A stretch of DNA of 64,000 bases from Marinoscillum furvescens DSM 4134 (GTDB lineage Bacteria > Bacteroidota > Bacteroidia > Cytophagales > Cyclobacteriaceae), in NCBI RefSeq assembly GCF_003386095.1, contig NZ_QREG01000003.1, forward strand, positions 62,001 through 126,000, given 5' to 3'. Position numbers and translations under genes: made by a program. Under the pieces are notes generated by a model, which was not told where the DNA came from, made no database searches, and saw nothing but the letters and a program-made list of their open reading frames with translations. Numbering within the stretch: position 1 is the first letter of the stretch; each line of letters begins with the position of its first letter. Below are positions 45,755 to 54,932 of this stretch, piece after piece.

Positions 45755-45766
45755 GAGCTTGAGGGT

Positions 45767-47284
45767 CTATTGGTTACCAAAATCATAAGGAACAGGTGCT
45801 TCATCAGGCGCTAGCATAGGGTTTTTGTCCACGTCGGCCTGAGGAATTGGCAGAATAAACTGACTATCATTGATGGAGGCCAGCTGATAAGGATTTTCTA
45901 TCGTGCCACGTTGCTGCGCCAACAAAATTGACTTGGCACGATCCTTATCCATGAGCCTTTTCAGGTCGAAAAAGTACTGACCTTCGTAAGCAAACTCTAC
46001 TCGTCGCTCGTGCAGGAGATCCGCTTTGGTAATAGAAGTTTTGGCTTCTAAACCTGCCCGCTCACGAACCTGATTAAACGAAGCAAGAGCAGCTGCATCA
46101 GTAGTTACCCCATTGGTACCCAGGATAGCCTCAGCATGCATCAGCAATACGTCTGCATATCGCATTAAGTATGTGTTATTTCCTGTACTCATGAAGCATA
46201 CATTGCCTTCAGCTGGACTTCCCGACACGTACTTTCTAAAGTGCGGCACGGTGCCATTGTAAGTATACCCACCTTCTTCAGACTTCAGATCAGGATAGTA
46301 GTTTCCGTTTTCCATGATGGTGTGATACTTGCGACCATCACCCTCTTCATAAGCATCGATCAGGTCTTGAGAAGGCTTATAGCTCCCCCAGCCATCTCCT
46401 ACTGTGGTGATATTTTCACCGAATGGTGCGGTCCATGCCTGGGTAGTGTTTCCTTGTCCCCAGCCCTGACATGCTACCCATTGCAGTGCAAAGACGGACT
46501 CAGAGTTGTTATCGAACTCTTCTTTGTACAAGTTGCCGTACTCCGGCAGCAGCGCAAACTGGCCACTAGAGATTACCTCGTCCAAAAGAGTCAGCGCTTC
46601 ATTGTGATTGCCAAGTGTTAGATGAACTTTAGCCAGAAAAGCATTGGCTACCTGCTCTGACAGTCTACCGTTTTCCTGTCTGCTAGAAGGCAGCATCTCA
46701 GAAGCGGCTGACAGATCTTGGATGATGAACTGATAAACATCCGCTACCGGGTTTTTAGGCAGTAGTGTGTTGGCCGCATAGTCCTCCATATTGGCATCCA
46801 GGATAGGTATATCCCCAAAAAGCTGTACCAGTTGGAAATATGCAATCGCACGCATGGCCATTGCTTCTCCTTTCACACGCTGTACGCCTTCTTCCGTGAC
46901 ATCTGGCCCAAGCCGATTTTCAAGGTTGTCTAGTACGGTATTGGCCGTAGCCACCACCCACCACAGGGAAAAGTAACCTTCGTGCACGAAATCATTGGTG
47001 GCATTGAGGTTCCAGTTTCGAAACTGAGCAAATGAACCACCTGTAGATGATGCATTGCCAGCGTAGATGTCTCCAGCACACGCCAGCAAGTGATAGTTGT
47101 AGTAAAACCATGGCGTATGGTACATAGCAGCACCTGCCGCTAAAAGCTGATCGTCATTATTGAAAAAGTTGTCAATAGTAAGGTTGCTTCTGGGGGGCTG
47201 ATCAAGGAATGATTCCTCCGCACACCCCATCAACAACACTACTAGCGTGATCAGTCGAATCTTTGATTTGAATATTTTTAGCAT
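45767..47284 (-). CDS. susD: SusD/RagB-family outer-membrane glycan-binding lipoprotein
   Basis: 505 aa; lipobox LLMGC (Cys21), then the family's SFLDQPPRSNLTIDNFF start. Tetratricopeptide-like helices follow (AMRAIAYFQLVQLFGDIPIL near 143-162) and the C-terminal block LLHERRVEFAYEGQYFFDLKR. Forms the lid of the SusC channel and captures oligosaccharide on the cell surface. 11 bp from susC and 12 bp from the SGBP gene. The label susD names the family, not starch specificity. Confidence 0.95.
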   Translation of the reverse strand: MLKIFKSKIRLITLVVLLMGCAEESFLDQPPRSNLTIDNFFNNDDQLLAAGAAMYHTPWFYYNYHLLACAGDIYAGNASSTGGSFAQFRNWNLNATNDFVHEGYFSLWWVVATANTVLDNLENRLGPDVTEEGVQRVKGEAMAMRAIAYFQLVQLFGDIPILDANMEDYAANTLLPKNPVADVYQFIIQDLSAASEMLPSSRQENGRLSEQVANAFLAKVHLTLGNHNEALTLLDEVISSGQFALLPEYGNLYKEEFDNNSESVFALQWVACQGWGQGNTTQAWTAPFGENITTVGDGWGSYKPSQDLIDAYEEGDGRKYHTIMENGNYYPDLKSEEGGYTYNGTVPHFRKYVSGSPAEGNVCFMSTGNNTYLMRYADVLLMHAEAILGTNGVTTDAAALASFNQVRERAGLEAKTSITKADLLHERRVEFAYEGQYFFDLKRLMDKDRAKSILLAQQRGTIENPYQLASINDSQFILPIPQADVDKNPMLAPDEAPVPYDFGNQ

Positions 47285-47295
47285 GACAATTCAGA

Positions 47296-50200
47296 TTAAA
47301 AGTTCAAGTTGAGACCTAATTGCATGATGCGAGGCACAGGATAGCGCCCGGGATCTAGCCCAGTGAGTCGGGCATTCTGATTGTAAGATCCAATGGCAGG
47401 ATCAAACCCTGAGTACCTGGTAAAGGTGTAAAGGTTTTGGAACGTCGCATAGACTCTCAGTCGGGTGATGTTTAGCCTGTTGATCACAGGAGCTGGGAGC
47501 GTGTACCCAATGGTGACATTTTGAATGCGTAGGTATGAGCCATCCTCTACAAAGCGATCGGATATTTCTGTAGCGTTGCCATTAGGGTCACCTTGCACAT
47601 ATCTGGGGACGTTCGTATCAGTATTCTCTGCAGTATAGCGATCTTTTACCACGGTAGACACATTGGAAATCACCTGAGCCATCCCTTCTGTGTAGTGCCT
47701 GTTCCAGTTGTAGATGTCGTTGCCATACGAGCCGTTTACAAATATTGACAAATCAAAATTTCTGAATTTCACGTCATTGCCAAAACCAAAAGTAAAGAGC
47801 GGATGCGGATTACCGATATAGGTCTTGTCTTCGCCATTGATAACCGAATCACCATTGATGTTTTGCCATTTGATATCTCCCATCCAGGTACCTTCTGGCC
47901 CTACTTCGCCCTGATAGGGTGCATTGCGTACCTCTTCTTCACTGGTAAAGAGTTTGTCTACCTTATAACCCCAGAACTGTCCCAAAGGCTGGCCCACATC
48001 GGTTTGGGTGAGCACGTTGCTCCACTCAAATGTTTCTTTGATGGAGGCCACACCATTTGGCATACTGGTGAGCTCGTTGCGGTAGTGTGAAAAAACCACA
48101 TTAGTATTCCAGCGTAGCCCATTTTTATCGATGTTTACGGTCTTCAGCGAGAGGTCTACTCCCTGGTTTTGCATTTCGCCAGCGTTGATGGTGGCAGGGT
48201 TTAGCCCCAGCCAGTCGAATGGGCTAATAGCTCCATAATAGTCCATAGAAGGCACCACAAGCAAAAAGTCACTTGATACTTTCTTAAAAAGATCCACGTC
48301 GAGTTTTAGTCGGTCATTCAAAAAACCCAGCTCTACACCCAGGTTGTAAGACACCATGGTCTCCCAGCTTAAGTTGGGATTTGGAATGTTGTCTTGCAAC
48401 AATGCTGGCCCATACGAAGACGGAATGTTTCGCAGGAGTGCACCGTAAGCATATCCCCCTACGTTTTGGTTACCTGTCTCACCATATCCAGCACGAATTT
48501 TCATCCAGTTAAAGGCTCCATTGCTCGGGAAGAAGTTTTCTTCACTAAGCACCCAACCTGCTGAAAACGAAGGAAAAACACCCCATTTATTGCCAATATC
48601 GAAGTTGGAAGAGCCATCTGCACGGACAGTTCCTGTAAACAGATAGCGATTTTTGAAGGTATAATTTACTCTGCCAAAATAAGACATCATGCCCCAGTAG
48701 GCTACTCCCCCACCATTGGTAGCGGTGGTCTGGTCTCCAGCTGATAATTCCTGAATGTCATTGGTGAGGTGTCCACGAACAGTACCATCGATCCAGCGGT
48801 ATTCGTTTTGCTGCATTTCGTGACCACCCATCACGGTGAGTTTGTGCTGACCAAACTGCTGATCGTAAGTCAGGTAGTTTTTCAGCTGCCAGTATGTATT
48901 ATTAACAGACTTTCTAATGGAAGTAGCTATTTCATTTCCGTTGCCTATCTCGTGCATTGGGTTAAAAACCCCGGAATTGTTCACATTGAAATCATAGCCC
49001 AACTCTGATCTCCATTTGAGGCCTTTTAGAATATTAATTTCCGCATAGGTATTCCCCAGGATTTTTTTACGATCAAAGGTGGTATTTCGAATTTCAGACC
49101 AGGCTACGGGGTTATTGATGCCTCCGGTACCTTCTACGATGGTGGGTCCACCCCAGCCACCATCTGAGTAGGCTACAGGAATGTCTGGTGCGGCACGGAG
49201 CGCCCCGGCAATAATTCCATCCGAAGCGTCTGTGAGCGTTACGTGCTCCTTAGACTTACTGATGTTTACGGAGTTCCCGATTTTGAACCAGTCGTTTACT
49301 TTATGGCTTACATTGATCCGGAATGAAAACCGCTGAAAATCTGTGTTCAATACGATTCCATCCTGATCGAAAAAGTTCATGGAAGAATAATAAGTAGTAG
49401 ATTCATTTCCCCCCGAAACGCTAATCTGGTGGCTTTGCACAGGAGCCACACGGAAGATTTCCTCTTGCCAGTTGGTACCCTCACCTAATCGCTCAGGTCT
49501 GGAATGTTCTAGCGATGGATCCCAACCCACCTGCGGACGAATGTCGTTTTGATACTCTGCATATTCACGCAGGTTCATCATATCCAGCATTTTGGAAGTC
49601 TGCTGAACGCCATAGTAGCCTTCATAGCTGATCTTTGACTGCCCCTGCTTTCCTTTTTTGGTGGTGATCAGCACTACGCCATTTGCTGCACGCGAACCAT
49701 AAATGGCTGCTGCAGATGCGTCCTTGAGTACTTCGATCGATTCGATATCTGACGGGTTGAGTGTGGATAGTGCAGATACACGCGTCTGTCCACTTCCTCC
49801 GCCCAGGTTACTAAAGTTGGCTGTCTCGTTGTTTTGGTTAGCCTCTAGTGGCACACCATCCACTACGTAGAGTGGTTCATTATTACCATTCAGCGATGTA
49901 ATACCTCGAATACGTACAGAGATACCACCACCTGGTTGTCCGGAGTTTTGGCGCACCACCACTCCTGACAAGCGGCCCTCAAGTGCCTGCTCCAGTGATG
50001 CTAGTGGTTTATCCTCTATCGCTTTGGCGTCTATAGAGGATATGGCCCCAGTGAGGTCTCTTCGGGTTTGCGTACCATACCCTACCACCACCACTTCACC
50101 AAGTGTCTGAAGATCCTGACTCAACTCCACGTTGATAACTGATTTACTTCCTACTGGAATCTCTTTGTTTTGAAATCCCACGAAAGAAATTACCAATACC

Positions 50201-50415
50201 TGATCACCTGATGAAACGTTTAACTTGTAGTTCCCATCAATGTCAGTAACGGTTCCGGTCCCAGTTCCTTTGATCTGGACCGCTGCCCCAGGGAGTTCAT
50301 TGCCCTGGTCATCTGTGACTGTACCTGTTAGCATTCGCTCCTGCGCAATGACACACATGCTGTACATCATTCCCACGAGCAGTACGCCAAACCTTAAGGT
50401 TGCTTTCATAATCAT
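47296..50415 (-). CDS. susC: SusC/RagA-family TonB-dependent oligosaccharide importer
   Basis: 1039 aa; signal peptide to about 26 (CVIAQ). CarboxypepD-regulatory-like domain (LTGTVTDDQGNELPGAAV), TonB-box/plug start GEVVVVGYGTQTRRDLTGAI, plug domain with PLYVVDGVPL, and a beta barrel ending in MQLGLNLNF. Imports oligosaccharides across the outer membrane with energy from TonB-ExbBD. There is no N-terminal sigma-interaction (STN) domain, consistent with control by LacI rather than an ECF sigma/anti-sigma pair. First gene of its operon; two perfect operators lie 120-155 bp upstream. Confidence 0.95.
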   Translation of the reverse strand: MIMKATLRFGVLLVGMMYSMCVIAQERMLTGTVTDDQGNELPGAAVQIKGTGTGTVTDIDGNYKLNVSSGDQVLVISFVGFQNKEIPVGSKSVINVELSQDLQTLGEVVVVGYGTQTRRDLTGAISSIDAKAIEDKPLASLEQALEGRLSGVVVRQNSGQPGGGISVRIRGITSLNGNNEPLYVVDGVPLEANQNNETANFSNLGGGSGQTRVSALSTLNPSDIESIEVLKDASAAAIYGSRAANGVVLITTKKGKQGQSKISYEGYYGVQQTSKMLDMMNLREYAEYQNDIRPQVGWDPSLEHSRPERLGEGTNWQEEIFRVAPVQSHQISVSGGNESTTYYSSMNFFDQDGIVLNTDFQRFSFRINVSHKVNDWFKIGNSVNISKSKEHVTLTDASDGIIAGALRAAPDIPVAYSDGGWGGPTIVEGTGGINNPVAWSEIRNTTFDRKKILGNTYAEINILKGLKWRSELGYDFNVNNSGVFNPMHEIGNGNEIATSIRKSVNNTYWQLKNYLTYDQQFGQHKLTVMGGHEMQQNEYRWIDGTVRGHLTNDIQELSAGDQTTATNGGGVAYWGMMSYFGRVNYTFKNRYLFTGTVRADGSSNFDIGNKWGVFPSFSAGWVLSEENFFPSNGAFNWMKIRAGYGETGNQNVGGYAYGALLRNIPSSYGPALLQDNIPNPNLSWETMVSYNLGVELGFLNDRLKLDVDLFKKVSSDFLLVVPSMDYYGAISPFDWLGLNPATINAGEMQNQGVDLSLKTVNIDKNGLRWNTNVVFSHYRNELTSMPNGVASIKETFEWSNVLTQTDVGQPLGQFWGYKVDKLFTSEEEVRNAPYQGEVGPEGTWMGDIKWQNINGDSVINGEDKTYIGNPHPLFTFGFGNDVKFRNFDLSIFVNGSYGNDIYNWNRHYTEGMAQVISNVSTVVKDRYTAENTDTNVPRYVQGDPNGNATEISDRFVEDGSYLRIQNVTIGYTLPAPVINRLNITRLRVYATFQNLYTFTRYSGFDPAIGSYNQNARLTGLDPGRYPVPRIMQLGLNLNF

Positions 50416-50535
50416 CTGTTTATTAGGTTAGATTTTACCAAAACGAGCGTGTAGCCTTTCTTTTGCTTTCAAAAAAATGTAACAGAAAAAGGAGCACTTT
50501 CTCCGCCAAATCCTACCACATCCACATCGTTATGT

Positions 50536-50547
50536 TTAAACGTTTAA
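50536..50547. promoter_or_regulatory. Putative LacI-type operator, susC proximal site
   Basis: Perfect palindrome TTAAACGTTTAA, 120 bp upstream of the susC start, centre 22 bp (about two helical turns) from the next site, so two dimers could sit on the same face. Confidence 0.85.
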
Positions 50548-50557
50548 TTGATTATGG

Positions 50558-50569
50558 TTAAACGTTTAA
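50558..50569. promoter_or_regulatory. Putative LacI-type operator, susC distal site
   Basis: Second perfect TTAAACGTTTAA in the 258-bp gap between susC and lacI. The rest of that gap is AT-rich and holds no ORF. Confidence 0.85.
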
Positions 50570-50673
50570 TCTTTAAAACAAAACTGGCTACAATGTAGTA
50601 ATAATTTGTTATTAAATCCAAAACATTAAATTGGAAAAATTAACAAAAAGGTATCACAAACTAACGGTGACCG

Positions 50674-51714
50674 TTAGTTTTTATCGGCCATCAGGCGCCC
50701 ACTGCACGATTTACCAATTACAAGTTCTGCTTGTAAGCTCTTTTGCACTTTTGGCAAAGAAGGGTCGTCTATTTGGCTAATGAGAATGCGCACAGCTTCC
50801 TCACTCATGGTCACCAATGGCTGCTTCACATATGTGAGTGGACAATAGTAAAAATCAAAAGCATCACCCTGGTCAAAACACACAATCGAGATGTCATCTG
50901 GCACACGGACATTAAGCTTATCAAGGTATTTGAGCCCTTCCACAGCCAGTGTGTTGGTTGCAAAAAATATGGCATCAATGGGCTTGGGGCCATTGAGCAA
51001 ATCATCAATCCCAGCCCTAACACCTTCTTTTACCTGATCAAAGTTCACTGCCTTCAACCAGCTGTTATCAAAAGAAATGCCATGGTTTTGTAAGGCCATG
51101 CGATATCCGCTAACACGATCTCTCATATGCTGTAGGCCATTGGAATAGGCGATCATCCCTATACGCTCATTACCCGTATCGATCAGTCGCTTCACTGCCT
51201 GATAGGCTACTTCATGGTTGTCGATGACCACATAATTGGACTCGCGCTCGGGCAATCTACGGTCAATCAGCACATAGGGCTTGTTGTGATCTTCGAGGTA
51301 CTGAATCTGATCATTGGAACCTTCGCTTGGCACTATGATAAACCCATCCACTTGCCGATTCATCAAAAACTTAATCAACCCCCATGACTTATCGGCTTTC
51401 TCGTCTGAACTACCAAAAATCACCGTATAGTCCAATTTGGCTGCTTCATCTTCCACAATACGGGCGATGTGTGCGAAAAATGGGTTGGAAATATCCGCCA
51501 CGATCAATCCGATGGTATGTGTCTTACCACTTTTAAGGCTTTTGGCTATTTGGTTAGGCTGATAATTGAGCTCTTTGGCTACTTTTTTGATCTTCTCAGA
51601 CATTTCCACACTTACCCGGCTATTCGCTCCTTTGGAGAGTACATAAGATACCGTAGCTATGGAAACACCTACTTCTTTAGCAATGTCTTTGAGGGATGTT
51701 TTTTTCTTTTTCAT
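50674..51714 (-). CDS. LacI-family transcriptional regulator of the PUL
   Basis: 346 aa from ATG 51714 (MKKKKTSLKDIAKEVG); the ATG at 51765 would add 17 residues with no role. Helix-turn-helix with recognition part VSIATVSYVLS, hinge helix NQIAKSLKSG, and periplasmic-binding-protein-like effector domain (IGLIVADISNPFF, DGFIIVPSEG, PDDISIVCFDQGD). In the family the hinge Leu pries open a central CG step, and the palindromes here are all centred on CG. It sits beside susC, has its own site at 51866, and is the only transcription regulator in the window besides the antitoxin. Probably a repressor released by an imported sugar or derivative; the ligand is unknown. Confidence 0.93.
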   Translation of the reverse strand: MKKKKTSLKDIAKEVGVSIATVSYVLSKGANSRVSVEMSEKIKKVAKELNYQPNQIAKSLKSGKTHTIGLIVADISNPFFAHIARIVEDEAAKLDYTVIFGSSDEKADKSWGLIKFLMNRQVDGFIIVPSEGSNDQIQYLEDHNKPYVLIDRRLPERESNYVVIDNHEVAYQAVKRLIDTGNERIGMIAYSNGLQHMRDRVSGYRMALQNHGISFDNSWLKAVNFDQVKEGVRAGIDDLLNGPKPIDAIFFATNTLAVEGLKYLDKLNVRVPDDISIVCFDQGDAFDFYYCPLTYVKQPLVTMSEEAVRILISQIDDPSLPKVQKSLQAELVIGKSCSGRLMADKN

Positions 51715-51826
51715 GAATGAATATTTACCAATAGGGTTAGCAGTACTATTCGCAGCCACCTGCATTCAAACCTTTTTGGTATTGCAAGCGCTCTGGATAA
51801 AAAGGAGCACGAAAGGATTTTGTTTC

Positions 51827-51849
51827 AAGAGAAACCGTCGGTATCTCTT
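51827..51849 (-). other. Hairpin in the lacI leader
   Basis: AAGAGA pairs with TCTCTT and, past one mismatch, ACC pairs with GGT. It lies between the operator at 51866 and the lacI start. Confidence 0.4.
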
Positions 51850-51865
51850 CCAAACAAAGATATGC

Positions 51866-51877
51866 TTAATCGATTAA
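51866..51877. promoter_or_regulatory. Putative autoregulatory LacI-type operator
   Basis: Perfect palindrome TTAATCGATTAA, 151 bp upstream of the lacI start. It differs from the susC form by symmetric A to T changes next to the central CG. Confidence 0.78.
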
Positions 51878-51942
51878 TAATAAAAACAACTCTGCACCTC
51901 CGAATCCCGCCAACCTTAAATTAATGCGCTATTTCTAGCTAT

Positions 51943-51974
51943 AAAAAAAGCCCCAACCAAATCTGGCCAGGGCT
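51943..51974 (-). terminator. Rho-independent terminator after the Gfo/Idh gene
   Basis: On the minus strand AGCCCTGGCC pairs with GGTTGGGGCT (three G-T pairs), followed by seven T. It lies 27 bp after the stop at 52001, so it ends the 53203-52001 transcript before lacI. Confidence 0.88.
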
Positions 51975-52000
51975 CACGAATTATGCTCAAAGTGAATTTA

Positions 52001-53203
52001 TCAACCAAAATTCAACTCTGGATAGTCTTTCCAGTATTTGATTTTTTCCTCGTAGAGTGCGTCTAGCGAAATCTGCACACACTTGGAAGTGAGTGCGCCT
52101 GTTTCCAGACTGGAGATGACCGGTTTGCCTTCCGTGATGGATTCATAAAACTGCCTCAAAGCATCCAGAGTAGGATCATTCCCAGGTGCTTCGATAGGCA
52201 CGGCCTCTCCGCGTTGCCAGGCATCCATAGTGGCTCCAGACACTCCATCCACCATACCTTTGAGTGCTTCGCCTTTGCGCTCGCTATAGATCACTCCTTT
52301 GGTATAGTCCAAAATCATCGTCCCTTTTTTGCCCAAAACCTTTATCTGGTAATCTTCAAAACCATTGGTGGTGGTGCACTCAAAAGAAGCGTCTAGTCCT
52401 GAAGGGTACTCAAATAGCAGGTGTACATTGTCAAAAGTTTCTCTACCGTCTTTCCAATGATCTATGCCACCAAACCCGGTGATTTTTGCCGGGTGGCTTT
52501 CGGTCACCCAGTTGATAAAATCTATCTGATGCGACATAAGCTCCGCAACTAACCCTCCGCTGTATTCTCTATACATGCGCCAGTTGATCATCCGCTCCCA
52601 CTTAGGGTCTGGCACTGATCGGCGCCAGTTACCGTTTCTGTTCCACTGACATTCGTATGCCGTAATTTCTCCCAGGTACCCTGAGCGAATGATCTCCAGT
52701 GCACGATTGTATAGCGGGCTGCTATGGTACTGATGCCCGGTCTGAAAAACTTTATCTGTTGCCTTGGCTTTGGTAATTACCGCCTGTGTTTCGGCGATAC
52801 CTTTTACCATGGTTTTTTCACAATACACATGTTTATCGGCATCCAGGGCTGCCAGTGCTATTTCGTCATGCGTACTCAGCGGAGTAGCAATGATCACCGC
52901 ATCCACTTTTTTATTTTCTAGCAACCCCTCATGCGAAGCATAACCTTTGGCACCAGGAGCTAGTTTGAGCGCATGCTCCAATCTAAACGGAATCACATCT
53001 GCACACGCTACCACATCCAAACCTTCGATTTTGTTGGCCAAATTGATGAGCCCTGTACCGCGCTGCCCAGTACCAATAACTCCTAGTCGTACACGCTCCT
53101 TCCCAAAAGACATGGCTGAAAGCATAGAAGGCAAAGCCATGGCGCCTCCAGCAGCCAGTACCCCAGTTTTCAGAAATGTCCGTCTCGCTTTTTGATTTTT
53201 CAT
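52001..53203 (-). CDS. Tat-exported Gfo/Idh/MocA-family oxidoreductase
   Basis: 400 aa from ATG 53203; the longer form needs GTG. Twin-arginine signal ARRTFLKTGVLAAGGAMALP. Rossmann NAD(P) site RLGVIGTGQRGTGL (about 40-53), the substrate-pocket Lys in HVYCEKTMVKG, then the C-terminal alpha/beta domain with GGLVAELMSHQIDF. Such periplasmic enzymes carry a tightly bound cofactor and oxidise or reduce sugars, often through 3-keto intermediates. Downstream of a DUF1080 gene, a frequent partner in 3-keto-sugar chemistry. No PUL operator was found; a 76-bp inverted repeat separates it from that gene. Confidence 0.88.
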   Translation of the reverse strand: MKNQKARRTFLKTGVLAAGGAMALPSMLSAMSFGKERVRLGVIGTGQRGTGLINLANKIEGLDVVACADVIPFRLEHALKLAPGAKGYASHEGLLENKKVDAVIIATPLSTHDEIALAALDADKHVYCEKTMVKGIAETQAVITKAKATDKVFQTGHQYHSSPLYNRALEIIRSGYLGEITAYECQWNRNGNWRRSVPDPKWERMINWRMYREYSGGLVAELMSHQIDFINWVTESHPAKITGFGGIDHWKDGRETFDNVHLLFEYPSGLDASFECTTTNGFEDYQIKVLGKKGTMILDYTKGVIYSERKGEALKGMVDGVSGATMDAWQRGEAVPIEAPGNDPTLDALRQFYESITEGKPVISSLETGALTSKCVQISLDALYEEKIKYWKDYPELNFG

Positions 53204-53240
53204 GTGTATATAATTGATTTTCAAAGGCACATGGAATTCA

Positions 53241-53316
53241 CATGATCCTTTTATTCATCCCCACCTGCCTGCCGGCAAAGGCAGGGTTGGTGATTATTTT
53301 GAATAAAATGATCATG
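53241..53316. repeat. 76-bp nested inverted repeat
   Basis: Outer arms 53241-53257 and 53300-53316 match at 16 of 17 positions (CATGATC-x-TTTTATTCA). Inside them CCTGCCT (53264-53270) pairs with AGGCAGG (53279-53285) around GCCGGC. It fills nearly the whole gap between the Gfo/Idh start and the DUF1080 stop. It could be a bidirectional terminator or a dispersed palindromic repeat. Confidence 0.75.
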
Positions 53317-53329
53317 CTCATTTCATGTT

Positions 53330-54712
53330 TTAGTTCAATTCTCGAATTTTAATACTACGGTAGCTTACCTCGTTACCATGATCCTGTAGGAGGATGCAGC
53401 CTTCTGGCCATCTGCCAAAATTCTCCCATTTGGCATATTTGCTATAGGCCACCAGGGCCTCAAACATCTGAGAGAAACGGTCGTACTCCACTACCAATTG
53501 GTTGTTTAGCCAATGCTGTACTTTGCCGTCTTTGGCCACAATACGTGCCTTATTCCACTGCCCGATGCCTTTAAATTGCTTTTGACGACCTGTTACTATA
53601 CGGTCTTCGGCACGAATCAGGTCATACAATGAACCCACCGTACGGTTTCCATTCACTCCTTTTTTTGCGTCAGGGTGTTTTTTATCATCCAATATCTGAA
53701 ACTCACAACCTATGGCCGAGCCCGACCCTTTGTTGAGAGATGGATCCACATAGTACTTGATCCCACTATTGGCTCCTTCTGTAATTTTAAATTCCAGCTC
53801 TAACTCAAAATTGGCGTACTTGTCTTTGGTGACGATATCTCCAGGACCCGTAGACTCCCCTCCATCAGTCGCCAGCACGGTCAACTCTCCATTTTCCATT
53901 ACCCAACCACTTTGCGGAAAATCATCCAGCTTGGCTCCGCGCCAGCCTGCATTGGTCTCACCGTCCCACAGCAGCCGAAAGCCATTGCGTTTTTCCCACT
54001 CCGTTAGCTCGTTTTTCAGGTAGCTAATCTCATCCACCTGTGGATCCGGAGCTTTACGATTACTTTCCAGGTTGGAAGTAAGGATACGAATGTTTCGCCA
54101 TTTCATCTGTGCACCTTCCAGGTGGTCCTTCCAGATACTATGCACCTGCAAGCCGATGTGGCCTTCTGCAGTCATATTATCTACAAGTCTGGCACATTGC
54201 ACTCCATTAATCCAGGTATAGATGGTATTGCCTATCGCTTCAATGCGTACCTTGTTCCAGTCTGCAAGCTTTAGGGCGGTTCGTGCCTTTTCATTTCTCC
54301 CAAGCGGATACAGCCACCCACGACGTTGCTCATCGTAAATACCCCCTGAATACCCGCGATCTGAAGGGTCAATCTCAACCTGATATCCATGAAAAACACC
54401 ATCTCGGTAGGCCTTGTCTATGTTGGACCTGATCTGAATGCCCGAGTTTAACTGACTACTGACATGTACTTCCAGTTCGAGGATAAAATCACCATATTTT
54501 TTATCTGTGATCAAAAAACTGTTTGGAGTATTGGGAACTGCCGTGCCTACAATCACTCCCCCCTCCACGGTGTAGTTGGCCTGTCCTCCGACCTGTTTCC
54601 AGCCTTTGAGGTTTTCTCCGTTAAACAGCTCTTTCCACTGTGCATTGATCGAAAGGGTCAATCCTAGCACTAGCGCGCCAACTAAAAATATCCTGGTTGA
54701 AATGGTTCTCAT
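53330..54712 (-). CDS. Secreted double-DUF1080 protein (3-keto-glycoside hydrolase-like)
   Basis: 460 aa from ATG 54712; signal peptide to about SINAQ. Two concanavalin-like DUF1080 domains: WKELFNGENLKGWKQVGG to about residue 215, and FRLLWDGETNAGWRGAKLDD to the end. Each has the N-SGI-x-(I/Y) strand (LNSGIQIRSN; ANSGIKYYVD). The family is annotated as 3-keto-disaccharide hydrolase. Next to a Gfo/Idh oxidoreductase, it suggests a path in which a glycoside is oxidised at C3 and then split. Two DUF1080 units in one chain is a known but less common form. Confidence 0.85.
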   Translation of the reverse strand: MRTISTRIFLVGALVLGLTLSINAQWKELFNGENLKGWKQVGGQANYTVEGGVIVGTAVPNTPNSFLITDKKYGDFILELEVHVSSQLNSGIQIRSNIDKAYRDGVFHGYQVEIDPSDRGYSGGIYDEQRRGWLYPLGRNEKARTALKLADWNKVRIEAIGNTIYTWINGVQCARLVDNMTAEGHIGLQVHSIWKDHLEGAQMKWRNIRILTSNLESNRKAPDPQVDEISYLKNELTEWEKRNGFRLLWDGETNAGWRGAKLDDFPQSGWVMENGELTVLATDGGESTGPGDIVTKDKYANFELELEFKITEGANSGIKYYVDPSLNKGSGSAIGCEFQILDDKKHPDAKKGVNGNRTVGSLYDLIRAEDRIVTGRQKQFKGIGQWNKARIVAKDGKVQHWLNNQLVVEYDRFSQMFEALVAYSKYAKWENFGRWPEGCILLQDHGNEVSYRSIKIRELN

Positions 54713-54875
54713 CAAATGTCGGGTTTGAATTTTCTGAATAATAACACTTTTAAAATTATGTATTTTCTACACAGAAAATGATGAATCAAACAAAAACCAG
54801 GCCGTGAAATCACGCTTCATGGCAAAATAGATAATACGACCAGTGTTTTGATGAGATAATCCATACTCAAAATCT

Positions 54876-54904
54876 AAAAAGCCAGCGTACTCTGGCACGC
54901 TGGC
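54876..54904 (-). terminator. Rho-independent terminator after the aldo/keto reductase
   Basis: GCCAGCGT pairs with ACGCTGGC (perfect 8 bp), followed on the minus strand by TTTTTAGATTTT, 28 bp after the reductase stop. The rest of the 220-bp gap to DUF1080 holds no gene. Confidence 0.88.
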
Positions 54905-54932
54905 ATTCTAGTGTAATTAATAAGTTTTGTAA

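Noticed and set aside
47296-50415. ECF sigma/anti-sigma control of susC
   Set aside because: SusC has no N-terminal signalling domain and no sigma or anti-sigma gene is nearby.
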